Positions 25,741 to 35,311 of a DNA stretch of 64,000 nucleotides are shown here, one piece after another. The stretch spans positions 19,017 to 83,016 of the forward strand of contig JBBAQX010000015.1 in assembly GCA_040400085.1 (NCBI GenBank), given 5' to 3'. The notes below the pieces were generated by a model. It was not told the DNA's origin. It worked only from the letters and a program-made list of their open reading frames with translations, and did no database searches. The stretch comes from HNR sp040400085. Lineage in GTDB: Bacteria; Actinomycetota; Actinomycetes; Actinomycetales; Microbacteriaceae. A program made the position numbers and the translations under genes. Every line of letters starts with the position of its first letter. The stretch's first letter is position 1.

Positions 25741-27473
25741 TCCTCATGAAGCTCCTGGGTCGTTACCTGCGACCCCACTGGCAACTCTTGGTGGGGGTGG
25801 TGGTGTTTCAGCTGGCCCAGGCCATCCTCTCGCTATACCTGCCCACGTTGAACGCCGACATTATCGATCAGGGTGTCGCCCAAGGAGACACCGCTTACAT
25901 CATGTCCACTGGCGGGATCATGCTGGCGCTCACCCTGCTCCAGGTGGCCTGCGCTATCACGGCCGTGTACTTCGGGGCGAAGGCGGCGATGCTCGTCGGG
26001 CGTGACCTCCGCAGCGGCATTTTTCACCACGTGGGAGAGTTCTCGGAGCGCGAAGTCGCCCAATTCGGTGCCCCCTCGCTGATCACCCGCAACACCAACG
26101 ATGTGCAGCAGGTGCAGATGCTCGTGCTGATGACCTGCACGCTCCTGGTCTCGGCCCCGATCCTGGCGATCGGCGGAATTGTTATGGCGATGCAGCAGGA
26201 TCTTCAGCTCTCCTGGCTGATCGCGGTTAGCGTGCCGATCCTCTTGCTCGCAATCAGCGCAATCATCGTGCGGATGGTGCCGCTGTTCCAGCTCATGCAG
26301 AAGCGCATCGATAACGTCAACCGGGTACTGCGGGAACAACTTACCGGCATCCGGGTCGTGCGTGCCTTCGTGCGCGAGGATATCGAGACCAAGCGCTTCA
26401 AAACCGCCAACGACGAGGTCACCGACACCGCGTTACGCGCAGGACGCCTGTTCGCGCTGATGTTCCCCATCGTGATGCTCGTGCTCAACGTCTCGAGCGT
26501 CGCAGTGATCTGGTTCGGCGCGTTCCGAGTCGAGGACGGCTCGATGCAAATCGGAACGCTCACCGCCTTCCTCACCTATCTCATGCAAATCCTTATGGCC
26601 GTCATGATGGCTACCTTCATGGCGGTGCTGGTGCCCCGCGCCGCCGTCTGTGCCGAGCGAATCAGCGAAGTGTTGGGCACCGAATCCTCGGTTCGTGCCC
26701 CCGAGCATCCCATCGCGATTACCGAAGCAACAGGCCTGGTCAAACTCACAGACGTAGGCTTCTCCTACCCAGGCGCCGAACAGCCAGTGCTCAGCGACAT
26801 CTCCTTCACCGCGCAGCCCGGCCAGACCACCGCAATCATCGGCAGCACGGGATCGGGTAAAACCACCCTGATCAACCTGCTGCCCCGCCTCTTCGATGCG
26901 ACCAGCGGAACGGTGAAGATCGACGGCGTGGATATTTCGAGGGTGGATCCGGATACCCTCTGGGCCAGAATCGGCCTGATCCCGCAGAAGCCCTACCTCT
27001 TCTCGGGCACCGTGGCGAGCAACCTGCGTTACGGCCGCCCCGACGCGACCGATGACGAGCTGTGGAGGGCGCTCGAAACCGCGCAGGCCGCGGACTTCGT
27101 GAACGCAATGCCGCTTGGGCTGGAGGCACCCATATCGCAGGGCGGAACAAACGTATCCGGCGGCCAGCGTCAACGCCTCGCGATCGCCCGCGCTCTGATC
27201 AAAAAGAGCGAGATTTACGTCTTTGACGACTCGTTCTCCGCCCTTGACCTGACAACGGATGCCCGGCTGCGCGCCGCCCTCGCGAAAGACCTCGCGGGTG
27301 CCACGCTGATCATCGTGGCGCAGCGGGTATCAACAATCGTGGATGCCGACCAGATCCTGGTCCTCGAAGACGGCCGCATCGTCGGTCGCGGCACACACGA
27401 CGAACTTCTGGTATCGAACGACACCTACGCCGAGATCGTCTCGTCGCAGCTCGCAGCGGAGGAGGCAGCATGA
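25737..27473 (+). CDS. ABC exporter half-transporter, subunit A
   Basis: A 578-residue fusion of six membrane helices and a nucleotide-binding domain. Walker A is GSTGSGKTT (near residue 370) and the signature is VSGGQRQR. Walker B is IYVFDDSFSALD, where Asp replaces the catalytic Glu, the mark of the degenerate site in heterodimeric exporters (TM287, LmrC, Rv1273c type). It pairs with the next gene, to which it is coupled by a four-base overlap. It is probably a multidrug or lipid exporter under TetR control. Confidence 0.93.
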   Translation: MILMKLLGRYLRPHWQLLVGVVVFQLAQAILSLYLPTLNADIIDQGVAQGDTAYIMSTGGIMLALTLLQVACAITAVYFGAKAAMLVGRDLRSGIFHHVGEFSEREVAQFGAPSLITRNTNDVQQVQMLVLMTCTLLVSAPILAIGGIVMAMQQDLQLSWLIAVSVPILLLAISAIIVRMVPLFQLMQKRIDNVNRVLREQLTGIRVVRAFVREDIETKRFKTANDEVTDTALRAGRLFALMFPIVMLVLNVSSVAVIWFGAFRVEDGSMQIGTLTAFLTYLMQILMAVMMATFMAVLVPRAAVCAERISEVLGTESSVRAPEHPIAITEATGLVKLTDVGFSYPGAEQPVLSDISFTAQPGQTTAIIGSTGSGKTTLINLLPRLFDATSGTVKIDGVDISRVDPDTLWARIGLIPQKPYLFSGTVASNLRYGRPDATDDELWRALETAQAADFVNAMPLGLEAPISQGGTNVSGGQRQRLAIARALIKKSEIYVFDDSFSALDLTTDARLRAALAKDLAGATLIIVAQRVSTIVDADQILVLEDGRIVGRGTHDELLVSNDTYAEIVSSQLAAEEAA

Positions 27474-29458
27474 GTGAGTCACACGAAGAAACAGCAGAAA
27501 CCACCCGTACCGCAGCCCCGGCGCGCCCGATGGGTCCTCCCGGACGCGGGCCGATGGGTGGAGCGTCAGGGCCCGTTCAGAAAGCCATGAACTTTGGGCC
27601 GAGCGCCAAGCGTCTCGTCGGCAGGCTTCGCCCCGAGATAGTGGGCATCAGCTGGGTCACCCTGCTTGCTGTCGTCAGCGTGTTTTTTGCCGTGCTGGGA
27701 CCTAAGCTCCTGGGTAACGGCGTGAACCTCGTGTTCTCCGGCGCGATCTCTCAGAATCTCCCGGAGGGCTTGAGCCAGCAGGAGGTGATCGACGGGTTGC
27801 GGCAGCAGGGCCAGAATCAGCAGGCCGACCTGCTGAGCGGGATGACCCTCACCCCGGGCGAGGGGATCGACTTTGGTGCCCTAAGCCAAGTGCTACTCCT
27901 GGTGCTGGCCTTGTATATTCTGTCGTCGGTATTTAGCTGGTTGCAGGCCTACGCGCTCAACGGCATCGTCCAGCGAACGGTTTACAGGCTGCGCGAGGAC
28001 GTCGAGACTAAAATCAATCGCTTGCCCCTGCGCTATTTTGACAAGATGCAGCGCGGCGAGCTGCTGAGCCGCGTGACCAACGACATCGATAATATTTCGC
28101 AATCGCTGCAGCAGACGATGAGCCAGCTGCTCACGTCGTTGCTGACCGTCATCGGCGTCATCGTGATGATGTTCGTGGTCTCGCCGCTTCTCGCCCTGAT
28201 CGCGTTGGTCACGATTCCCCTGACCCTGCTGATCACCGTGGTTATCGCGAAGCGCTCGCAGAAACACTTCGTGGCCCAGTGGAAGCACACGGGAGAGCTC
28301 AACGGCCAGATCGAGGAGGCCTTCACCGGCCACGCCCTCGTGAAGGTCTTTGGTCGCCACCGCGAGGTGGAGGAAATCTTCCGCGAGAAGAACGAGGAGA
28401 TGTACAAGGCGAGCTTCGGCGCGCAGTTTATCTCCGGCATCATCATGCCTGCCATGATGTTCGTGGGAAACCTGATGTACGTCGCGATTGCCGTCGTCGG
28501 AGGTCTCCAGGTGGCGAGCGGCGCTATGCAGCTCGGAGATGTGACCGCGTTTATCCAGTACTCGCGCCAATTCACCCAGCCGCTGACCCAGCTGGGCTCG
28601 ATGGCCAACCTGCTGCAATCGGGCGTCGCCTCGGCGGAACGTGTATTCGAGCTGCTTGATGCGGAGGAGCAATCGGAGGATCCAGATCCGGCTCAGACCC
28701 CGCAGGAGAACAAGGGGCGCCTGGTCTTTGAGAACGTCGATTTCAGCTACTCGGAGGATAAGCCGCTCATCAAGAATCTGTCGCTCGTCGCGGAACCCGG
28801 GCAGACCGTGGCGATCGTCGGGCCGACGGGCGCGGGCAAGACGACGCTCGTGAACCTGATGATGCGCTTCTACGAGTTGGATGCTGGACGGATCACGCTC
28901 GACGGTACGGACATCTCCCAGATGACCCGCAAGGACCTGCGCAGCCGCACGGGCATGGTGCTGCAGGACACGTGGCTCTTCGGCGGAACGATCCGCGAGA
29001 ATATTGCGTATGGACGCCCCGACGCTACCGAGGACGAGATCATGGATGCCGCGAGGGCCACCTACGTGGATCGTTTCGTCCACTCGCTCCCGGACGGCTA
29101 CGACACCGTCCTTGACGATGAGGGCTCCAATGTAAGCGCGGGGGAGAAGCAGCTGCTGACCATCGCCCGGGCCTTCCTGGCCAAGCCAAACGTGTTGATC
29201 CTCGACGAGGCCACCAGCTCGGTAGACACCCGCACGGAGCTGCTGGTGCAGAAGGCGATGAGCGCCCTCCGCGCGGATCGCACGAGCTTCGTGATCGCCC
29301 ACCGCCTGTCAACGATTAGGGATGCCGATCTCATCCTGGTCATGGAGTCCGGCAGCATCGTGGAGCAGGGAACGCACGCCGAGCTGCTGGCCGCCGCCGG
29401 CGCGTATTACTCGCTCTATAACTCTCAATTCGCCGGAGCCGACCCCGAGGCAAGCTAG
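27470..29458 (+). CDS. ABC exporter half-transporter, subunit B
   Basis: A 662-residue half-transporter with an extra periplasmic-side insert between helices 1 and 2 (about residues 85-130, Gln-rich) and a Pro/Gly-rich N-terminus. Walker A GPTGAGKTT, Walker B VLILDEATSSVD with the catalytic Glu intact, and signature NVSAGEKQ in place of SGGQ. With subunit A it forms one consensus and one degenerate ATP site, as in TM287/288 and Rv1272c/1273c. The ATGA overlap with subunit A indicates one mRNA. Hairpins follow the stop. Confidence 0.93.
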   Translation: MSESHEETAETTRTAAPARPMGPPGRGPMGGASGPVQKAMNFGPSAKRLVGRLRPEIVGISWVTLLAVVSVFFAVLGPKLLGNGVNLVFSGAISQNLPEGLSQQEVIDGLRQQGQNQQADLLSGMTLTPGEGIDFGALSQVLLLVLALYILSSVFSWLQAYALNGIVQRTVYRLREDVETKINRLPLRYFDKMQRGELLSRVTNDIDNISQSLQQTMSQLLTSLLTVIGVIVMMFVVSPLLALIALVTIPLTLLITVVIAKRSQKHFVAQWKHTGELNGQIEEAFTGHALVKVFGRHREVEEIFREKNEEMYKASFGAQFISGIIMPAMMFVGNLMYVAIAVVGGLQVASGAMQLGDVTAFIQYSRQFTQPLTQLGSMANLLQSGVASAERVFELLDAEEQSEDPDPAQTPQENKGRLVFENVDFSYSEDKPLIKNLSLVAEPGQTVAIVGPTGAGKTTLVNLMMRFYELDAGRITLDGTDISQMTRKDLRSRTGMVLQDTWLFGGTIRENIAYGRPDATEDEIMDAARATYVDRFVHSLPDGYDTVLDDEGSNVSAGEKQLLTIARAFLAKPNVLILDEATSSVDTRTELLVQKAMSALRADRTSFVIAHRLSTIRDADLILVMESGSIVEQGTHAELLAAAGAYYSLYNSQFAGADPEAS

Positions 29459-29476
29459 GTGTGTCACCCTTCCCTG

Positions 29477-29533
29477 CCAGCTGCCTGTTTATGGCGGCTG
29501 GTGGGGACGGGTTTGCGATTGGGTCCGTTTTTT
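29477..29533 (+). terminator. Terminator region of the exporter operon
   Basis: A 9-bp stem (CCAGCTGCC 29477-29485, GGCGGCTGG 29493-29501, one G-T pair) is followed by a GGAC/GTCC pairing (29505-29508, 29523-29526) and six T (29528-29533). Together they should stop transcription before the peptide importer operon. Confidence 0.6.
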
Positions 29534-29606
29534 CGTACAGTTATGCGACTGCTTCTTTGCCCTGTTGGCTCCGAACGAAAGCTAGGCTCATCATTCGTGC
29601 GCCAAC

Positions 29607-29635
29607 TTGACAGGACGATGTAAGCAAGACAGTAT
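29607..29635 (+). promoter_or_regulatory. Promoter of the peptide importer operon
   Basis: Consensus TTGACA at 29607-29612, 17-base spacer, CAGTAT at 29630-29635. The predicted start near 29642 gives a leader of about 38 bases containing GGAAGG before the ATG of the binding protein. Confidence 0.65.
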
Positions 29636-29679
29636 TTCGTATACGTCAATGTTGATATCTTTGGAAGGCTCCCCTCGTA

Positions 29680-31542
29680 ATGTCCTACCCGAAATCCCTC
29701 AAACGCCTTACTGCACTAGGAGTTGCAGCGGGTGTTTTTCTTTTTAGTGCTACTGCGGCTACTGCAGCGACCGCGGTGGTAACTCCATCCGCGGCGCAGG
29801 CGAAAACGTCGTCAGCGGATAAGACCTTCAAGGTTGCCCTGCTTAACGATGTTGACACCCTCAACCCGTTCACCAACGTTCTTGCAGCTGGCGCAAACGC
29901 GCTCGCCCTGTCCTACGAACCCCTCGTTGAGAATGGTCAGAAGAGCAACGAACTCACGGGCGCTATCGCCGATTCGTGGGAGGTCAACGAAGACGGCACC
30001 GTGTGGACGTTTAAGCTGGGCACAGACCGCAAATGGTCCGACGGAAAACCGCTGACCTCCGACGATGTGGTCTATACGTTTGACCTGATCATGAAAAATC
30101 CTGATCTTCAGAAGTCGAAAGGCGCGCTGGTGGAGGGTCTCTCGTCGGTAGAGGCACCAGACGCTGAGACCGTCAAGATCACACTTTCCGAGCCGCAGGC
30201 GGCTAACCCCGGTGTTCAGATCCCCATCGTTCCTAAGCATGTGTGGGAGAAGATCGATGACAAGGCAGCCTTCGCGAACGATAAGGATGCCGTGAGCTCG
30301 GGCCCCTACACAATCGAGACCTACGGTAAGTCGTCGGGAATCACCATGGCCACCAATCCGAACTACTGGCGGGGAGCAGCCAAGATCGACAAGATCGTTT
30401 TCGTTCCCTACAAGAGTACGGATGCCGCGATCCAGGCGCTGCGTACGGGCGAGGTTGATTTCGTTCCCGATATGACCTCCGCACAATTCGGTAGTCTTGA
30501 AAACGAACCAAACGTCGAAACCTATTCTGGAAAGAACCGGCGCTATCAGGCTGTCGCGATCAACCCGGGGGCGAAGGATAAGAACGATCAACCCATGGGT
30601 GACGGTAACCCCGTGTTGCAGGACTTGGTTGTGCGCCAGGCGATCGTGCGTGCTATCGACAAGTCCACCCTTCTCGATAAGGTCCTCGGTGGGCACGGGA
30701 CCCTTGCAGCGGGCGAGATCCCTTCTGTCTATCCTGACTTCTACTGGAAGCCAACCGATTCCGAGTTGACGCTATCGTTCGATCCGGCAGCCGCGAATAA
30801 GATGCTCGACGACGCTGGATATGCCAAGGGCGCAGACGGTATCCGCGTTGATAAGACGGGCAAGCCCATCAAGCTTCGCCTCATGGGACGCTCGGAAAGC
30901 GCCGCACACGCGTCGATGGCGGAGTTTATTAAGCCGTGGTTGAAAGACATCGGAATCGACGTAACCGTTGAGACGAAGGCCTCGGGCCAGGTGAACGAGG
31001 AATCAGAGCAGGGCAAATATGATATGTACTTCACCGGGTGGGGCATCGAACCGGATCCCGACTTTCAGCTGTCGATCAACACCTGCGCATCTCGCCCCAA
31101 CGCTGATGGTTCTGCTGGCCTGAACGAGTCCAATTGGTGCGATCCAGAATTTGACAAGCTTTATGCCGCACAGCACGTAGAGCTTGACCCTGAAAAACGC
31201 AGTGAGCTGGTGAAAGAAGCTGATAAGTTTAAATATACGCAGGCCGTGAATAACGTCATCTGGTATTACGATTCGCTCGAGGCCTATCGCAGCGATCGCT
31301 TCGGCGGTTTTGAGAAGCAACCCGACGGTGTCGGACCTATCTACGGTCAGAACGGCCCCTGGGGCTTCTACAGCGTGACCCCGGTATCGGAGCTGGAGGG
31401 TGCAAACTCGGAGAGCACGTCGCAAAACTCCGGCTCCTCGTTGCCTATCGGTTTGGGCGTTGGAATCGGTGCTGTCGTACTCATCGGCGCTGTGGTAGCC
31501 GTGATTATGCGACGCCGCTCGAGCAGCGACGATCGGGCATAA
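29680..31542 (+). CDS. Peptide ABC transporter substrate-binding protein (SBP family 5), C-terminally anchored
   Basis: A 620-residue extracytoplasmic binding protein of the oligopeptide/dipeptide class: signal peptide (residues 1 to about 42, ending AAQAKT), then FKVALLNDVDTLNPFTN, SGPYTIETY and NPNYWRGAAKID blocks typical of OppA/DppA. There is no lipobox Cys. Instead a C-terminal hydrophobic helix (about residues 588-609) followed by RRR anchors it in the membrane. First gene of a tightly packed operon with two permeases, a fused ATPase, LdcA and a beta-lactamase-like gene, which suggests peptidoglycan-derived peptides as ligand. Confidence 0.92.
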   Translation: MSYPKSLKRLTALGVAAGVFLFSATAATAATAVVTPSAAQAKTSSADKTFKVALLNDVDTLNPFTNVLAAGANALALSYEPLVENGQKSNELTGAIADSWEVNEDGTVWTFKLGTDRKWSDGKPLTSDDVVYTFDLIMKNPDLQKSKGALVEGLSSVEAPDAETVKITLSEPQAANPGVQIPIVPKHVWEKIDDKAAFANDKDAVSSGPYTIETYGKSSGITMATNPNYWRGAAKIDKIVFVPYKSTDAAIQALRTGEVDFVPDMTSAQFGSLENEPNVETYSGKNRRYQAVAINPGAKDKNDQPMGDGNPVLQDLVVRQAIVRAIDKSTLLDKVLGGHGTLAAGEIPSVYPDFYWKPTDSELTLSFDPAAANKMLDDAGYAKGADGIRVDKTGKPIKLRLMGRSESAAHASMAEFIKPWLKDIGIDVTVETKASGQVNEESEQGKYDMYFTGWGIEPDPDFQLSINTCASRPNADGSAGLNESNWCDPEFDKLYAAQHVELDPEKRSELVKEADKFKYTQAVNNVIWYYDSLEAYRSDRFGGFEKQPDGVGPIYGQNGPWGFYSVTPVSELEGANSESTSQNSGSSLPIGLGVGIGAVVLIGAVVAVIMRRRSSSDDRA

Positions 31543-31545
31543 CCG

Positions 31546-32607
31546 ATGACGGACACACTTAGTCGAGGCCCGGGGGATTCGCCGGGCCTCGGCCTCGAGG
31601 CCGACATTGCACCAGATATCGATGAGCCTAAGCGGTCATCATCCTGGGCGAGATATACCCTGGTGAAGGCCGGGGGAGCAGCCATTTCGATGGTGATGGT
31701 TATCCTTCTCGGATTCTTTGCCTTCAGGATTATCCCGGGCGATCCCGTCCGGCTGCTGACCGACGGGCGCCAGGTCTCCCCAGAACAGCTCGACATCATC
31801 AGAGACACCTACGGGCTCAACGATCCGCTTATCGTCCAATTCTTCACCTATCTCACGGATATGCTCAAAGGCGATTTGGGTCAATCCTTCGTCTATAACC
31901 AGCCCGTAACGGAGCTGATCGGCGAGCGGATCGGACCGACCCTGCTGCTCAGTGGCACGGCCGCGCTCCTCTCGATCGTGGTTGGGCTCTGGATCGGGCA
32001 GCGGGCGGCCTGGAAGCGCGGTAGCTTCTTCGATAAGGCAAACACGGGAATCGCGCTGATCCTGTGGTCTGTTCCTACGTTCTGGTTAGGCATGCTTGTT
32101 CTGATGACGTTCGCAGGCTCGCTCAAGCTTTTCCCGACCGGCGGAATGATGACGGTCGCGAGCGACGCCCAGGGCTTCGACCTCTTCCTTGACATCGCGC
32201 ATCACATGGTGCTCCCCGTGCTGACCATGGCGGCGGTCGTCTATGCGCACTATCTGATGGTGATGCGGGCATCCCTTCTCGAGGAGATGTCTGGAGACTA
32301 CCTCACGACTGCGAGGGCGAAAGGCTTGAGAGAGGATCTCGTTCGCCGCCGTCATGCCGTGCCGAACGCGCTCCTGCCTACCGTGACGCTGATCTTCATG
32401 GCGCTCGGCGGGATCATCTCAGGGGCGGTCACGGTGGAAACTATTTTCTCGTGGCCGGGTCTTGGCTATCTCACCTTCCAATCGCTGAGTCAGCAGGACT
32501 ATCCGGTTCTGCAGGGAACCTTCGTGGTGTTCTCGGCCATCGTTATCGTGATGAATTTCTTTGCCGACCTGCTGTACCGCGTCTTGGATCCACGCCTGAG
32601 AAAATGA
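31546..32607 (+). CDS. Peptide ABC transporter permease, OppB/DppB type
   Basis: A 353-residue inner-membrane permease with six predicted helices after a short cytoplasmic N-terminus. The family block FRIIPGDPVRLLTDG near residue 62, then LIVQFFTYLTDMLKGDLGQS, and the EAA-like loop with TTARAKGLREDLVRRRHAVPNALLP, which docks onto the ATPase. It begins three bases after the binding-protein stop, so it is co-transcribed and probably coupled. Its last codons belong to a 14-base tandem repeat that continues past the stop. Confidence 0.94.
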   Translation: MTDTLSRGPGDSPGLGLEADIAPDIDEPKRSSSWARYTLVKAGGAAISMVMVILLGFFAFRIIPGDPVRLLTDGRQVSPEQLDIIRDTYGLNDPLIVQFFTYLTDMLKGDLGQSFVYNQPVTELIGERIGPTLLLSGTAALLSIVVGLWIGQRAAWKRGSFFDKANTGIALILWSVPTFWLGMLVLMTFAGSLKLFPTGGMMTVASDAQGFDLFLDIAHHMVLPVLTMAAVVYAHYLMVMRASLLEEMSGDYLTTARAKGLREDLVRRRHAVPNALLPTVTLIFMALGGIISGAVTVETIFSWPGLGYLTFQSLSQQDYPVLQGTFVVFSAIVIVMNFFADLLYRVLDPRLRK

Positions 32608-32637
32608 GGCTGAGAAAATGAGCTTGAGAAAATGATG
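32596..32637 (+). repeat. 14-bp tandem repeat, three copies, across the oppB-type stop
   Basis: Units at 32596-32609, 32610-32623 and 32624-32637 follow (C/T)TGAGAAAATGA(G/T)(G/C). The first holds the last codons and TGA of the permease; the rest lengthen the gap before the next gene, each adding an ATG and a stop. Confidence 0.75.
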
Positions 32638-32648
32638 AGGCTGCACTA

Positions 32649-33623
32649 ATGACTCTTCCCGATAACAAGCCGGATACCCTCGCCATGCGAATGGTCGAGC
32701 TGGACGGCGAACACGTACATACGCTGGACGGTAAGGTTTCCGCCCGCCGTGTCGTCTGGAATAGGCGACTGTCTCGCTTCCGAGAGATCATGCGAGAGGT
32801 CGTCTCGACGCCAGGCGGTATAGCCGGGATTTTAATCCTGGCCATTGCCATCCTGGTGGCGATTTTTGCGCCGCTCCTCGCGCCGGAAACAGACCTCGAC
32901 CCGACGAAGGTTACCTCCGGCGTGAATGAGCCGCCTTCGGCAGAGAACCCGCTGGGGACCGACCCGCTGGGGCGCTCCGTGTTGTCGCTGCTCGTCTGGG
33001 GAAGCCGGATCTCGCTCCTCGTCGGTGTCTCGGCAACCCTGGTCTCGATGATTATCGGCACGATTATGGGGATGGCCGCCGGTCACTTCACGGGCGTCTC
33101 CAACGCCATCCTGATGCGTATCATCGACTTTTTCATCGTGGTGCCGAGCCTCGTGCTTGCCATTGTGCTGTCCGCAACCATGGGCCCCGGCGTGTTGACG
33201 ATCATCATTGCCATCGGGGTGACGTCGTGGGCGGGAACTGCGCGTCTCGTCAGATCGCAGACGTTGACGGTGGAATCTCGGTCTTATATCGAGAGGGCGT
33301 GGGCTCTCGGAGCTACCGATTGGCACATCATCAATAAGCATGTGTTGCCCGCCGTGATGCCCCTCGTGATGGCGAACACCACCCTGGCGGTGGGATCCGC
33401 GATCATCGCCGAGTCGACGCTATCGTTCCTGGGCCTCGGCGACCCCAACGCGGTATCGTGGGGCGCGATGCTCAAGAGTGCATTCTCCACGGGCGCCGCC
33501 ACCGCCGGTTATTGGTGGTACATGCTGCCGCCCGGCCTCGCGATCGTGTTTGTCGTTCTCGGCTTTACCCTGCTTGGCCGCGCGCTTGAGTCAATCATCA
33601 ACCCCACCATGAGAGGCCGCTAA
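32649..33623 (+). CDS. Peptide ABC transporter permease, OppC/DppC type
   Basis: A 324-residue permease, partner of the upstream OppB-type protein. An N-terminal cytoplasmic tail of about 55 residues precedes the first helix (GGIAGILILAIAILVAIFAPLLAP). The hallmark ENPLGTDPLGRSVLSLLVWGSRISLLVG follows, as does the ATPase-docking loop YIERAWALGATDWHIINKHVLP. About six helices. Its TAA overlaps the start of the ATPase gene by one base (TAATG), so the two are made in step. Confidence 0.94.
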   Translation: MTLPDNKPDTLAMRMVELDGEHVHTLDGKVSARRVVWNRRLSRFREIMREVVSTPGGIAGILILAIAILVAIFAPLLAPETDLDPTKVTSGVNEPPSAENPLGTDPLGRSVLSLLVWGSRISLLVGVSATLVSMIIGTIMGMAAGHFTGVSNAILMRIIDFFIVVPSLVLAIVLSATMGPGVLTIIIAIGVTSWAGTARLVRSQTLTVESRSYIERAWALGATDWHIINKHVLPAVMPLVMANTTLAVGSAIIAESTLSFLGLGDPNAVSWGAMLKSAFSTGAATAGYWWYMLPPGLAIVFVVLGFTLLGRALESIINPTMRGR

Positions 33624-35311
33624 TGCCACGTCTTGAATTTAGGGATGTCTCGATCACCTATCAGACTAATCAGAAGTCCGGTCGCGGTGAGGTCTTCGCC
33701 GTCAAGGACGTCAACCTGGTGGTCGAGCCGGGCCAGACGCTCGGCATCGCGGGAGAATCCGGCAGCGGAAAATCCACGCTGGTGATGTCGGTGCTACGCT
33801 TGCTGCCGAAGAACGCCAAAATCTCCGGCGAGATCTTGCTGGGCGACGAATCCGTCGATGAGATGTCGTTTGGTCGTCTGCGGGCAGTGCGCTGGACCGA
33901 AGCAGCCATCGTCTTCCAGGGCGCTATGCACTCGCTCAATGCCGTGCGTAAGATCGGCTACCAGATCGAGGAACCCCTCGTCATTCACCAGGATCGCGAC
34001 AGCGACTATCGATCTCCGGATGCTCGTCGTAAACGTGTCATCGAACTCCTCCGCATGGTCGACATCCCCGCGTCGAAGGCAGAGGCCTATCCGCACGAAC
34101 TATCGGGCGGACAGAAGCAGCGCGTGATGATCGCGATGGCGCTTGCCTGCAACCCGGACCTGATTATCGCGGACGAGCCCACAACCGCACTCGATGTCAT
34201 CGTGCAGGAACAGGTGCTGAGCCTGCTGCGTGACCTGGTCAAGACCAGGCAGCTATCGCTGATCATGATCAGCCACGACCTCTCCGTTCTTGCTTCGACA
34301 TGTGAGCGCATCATCGTGATGCAGAACGGGCAGATCGTGGAGCAGGGCATCGGCCATCAGGTGATGCTCGACCCACAGCATCCGCACACGCAAGCCCTAG
34401 CGAGCGCGTTCCCGATGATTGGGGATTGGTCGTCGCGGCTGAAGCTGCCCACCTACTCCGCGCCGGACGCGCCCGACGGCCCGGACTCGATTCAGCCGCG
34501 CCGCGATAATCCCGTTATCCTCGAGGCCAAGAACGTCGAGGTCTCGTTCGGATCTTCCAAGAACCCGATCCCCGCCGTCCGTGGCGTATCGATTGAGTGT
34601 CGTCAGGGCGAGATCGTCGCGCTGGTGGGACAATCCGGTTCGGGTAAGACAACACTGGCCCGCACGGTGCTGGGGCTGCAGAAGACCACGGGGGGCGAGG
34701 TACTCTTCGAGGGCAAGCCGCTTCCCGCCAAGACGCGTGACCTGCGTGCCTATCGGCGCCGGGTGCAATTCGTGTTGCAGGATCCAAGCGCCGCGCTCAA
34801 CCCCAAGCACAGCATCTATGAGGCTGTCGCGGAGGGCCCGCGCCTCCACGGGCTCGCGAACGAGGCTGAGGTCGTCGCCAGTGCACTCACCCGTGCCGAA
34901 CTTACTCCCGCCGAATCGTATTTTACGGCCATCCCGCAGGAGCTGTCCGGCGGACAGCGCCAACGAGTCGTGATCGCTGGCGCGCTGGCGCTCCAGCCCG
35001 AGTTCCTGGTGGCGGACGAACCCGTCGCCAGTCTTGACGCCTCTGTGCGGGCCGGGATCCTCGCACTCCTGCTGCGCCTGCGCTGCGAGGAGAATATCGG
35101 CGCGCTCGTGATCACCCACGACCTCGGCCTCGCCTGGAATATCGCGGACCGGGTCATCGTGATGTACCAGGGCGAGATCGTGGAGGAGGGCGCGGTGGAG
35201 GATGTCTTGCTGAACCCGCAGCATCCCTACACGCAGAAGCTTCTCTCCGTTGTCCCGACGGCCGAAAAGGTACGAGAGGCGGCCCTTATGGAGTCGGAGG
35301 ATCTGGCGTGA
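33623..35311 (+). CDS. Peptide ABC transporter ATPase, OppD-OppF fusion
   Basis: A 562-residue protein with two complete nucleotide-binding domains. The N-terminal half has Walker A GESGSGKST (near residue 47), signature LSGGQKQR and Walker B LIIADEPTTALD. The C-terminal half has GQSGSGKTT (near 336), LSGGQRQR and FLVADEPVASLD. The two halves equal OppD and OppF or DppD and DppF and should power the two permeases. The first half ends with the PHTQALASAFP helix and the second with HPYTQKLLSVVP, typical of the family. Its stop overlaps the GTG of the LdcA gene. Confidence 0.95.
   Translation: MPRLEFRDVSITYQTNQKSGRGEVFAVKDVNLVVEPGQTLGIAGESGSGKSTLVMSVLRLLPKNAKISGEILLGDESVDEMSFGRLRAVRWTEAAIVFQGAMHSLNAVRKIGYQIEEPLVIHQDRDSDYRSPDARRKRVIELLRMVDIPASKAEAYPHELSGGQKQRVMIAMALACNPDLIIADEPTTALDVIVQEQVLSLLRDLVKTRQLSLIMISHDLSVLASTCERIIVMQNGQIVEQGIGHQVMLDPQHPHTQALASAFPMIGDWSSRLKLPTYSAPDAPDGPDSIQPRRDNPVILEAKNVEVSFGSSKNPIPAVRGVSIECRQGEIVALVGQSGSGKTTLARTVLGLQKTTGGEVLFEGKPLPAKTRDLRAYRRRVQFVLQDPSAALNPKHSIYEAVAEGPRLHGLANEAEVVASALTRAELTPAESYFTAIPQELSGGQRQRVVIAGALALQPEFLVADEPVASLDASVRAGILALLLRLRCEENIGALVITHDLGLAWNIADRVIVMYQGEIVEEGAVEDVLLNPQHPYTQKLLSVVPTAEKVREAALMESEDLA

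Noticed and set aside
27893..29302. Minus-strand 469-codon open frame
   Set aside because: Lies wholly inside the second ABC exporter gene. Composition rich in His, Arg and Asp and no recognisable fold.
29459..29679. Possible riboswitch before the peptide importer
   Set aside because: The hairpins are better explained as the terminator of the upstream operon, and a consensus promoter lies after them.
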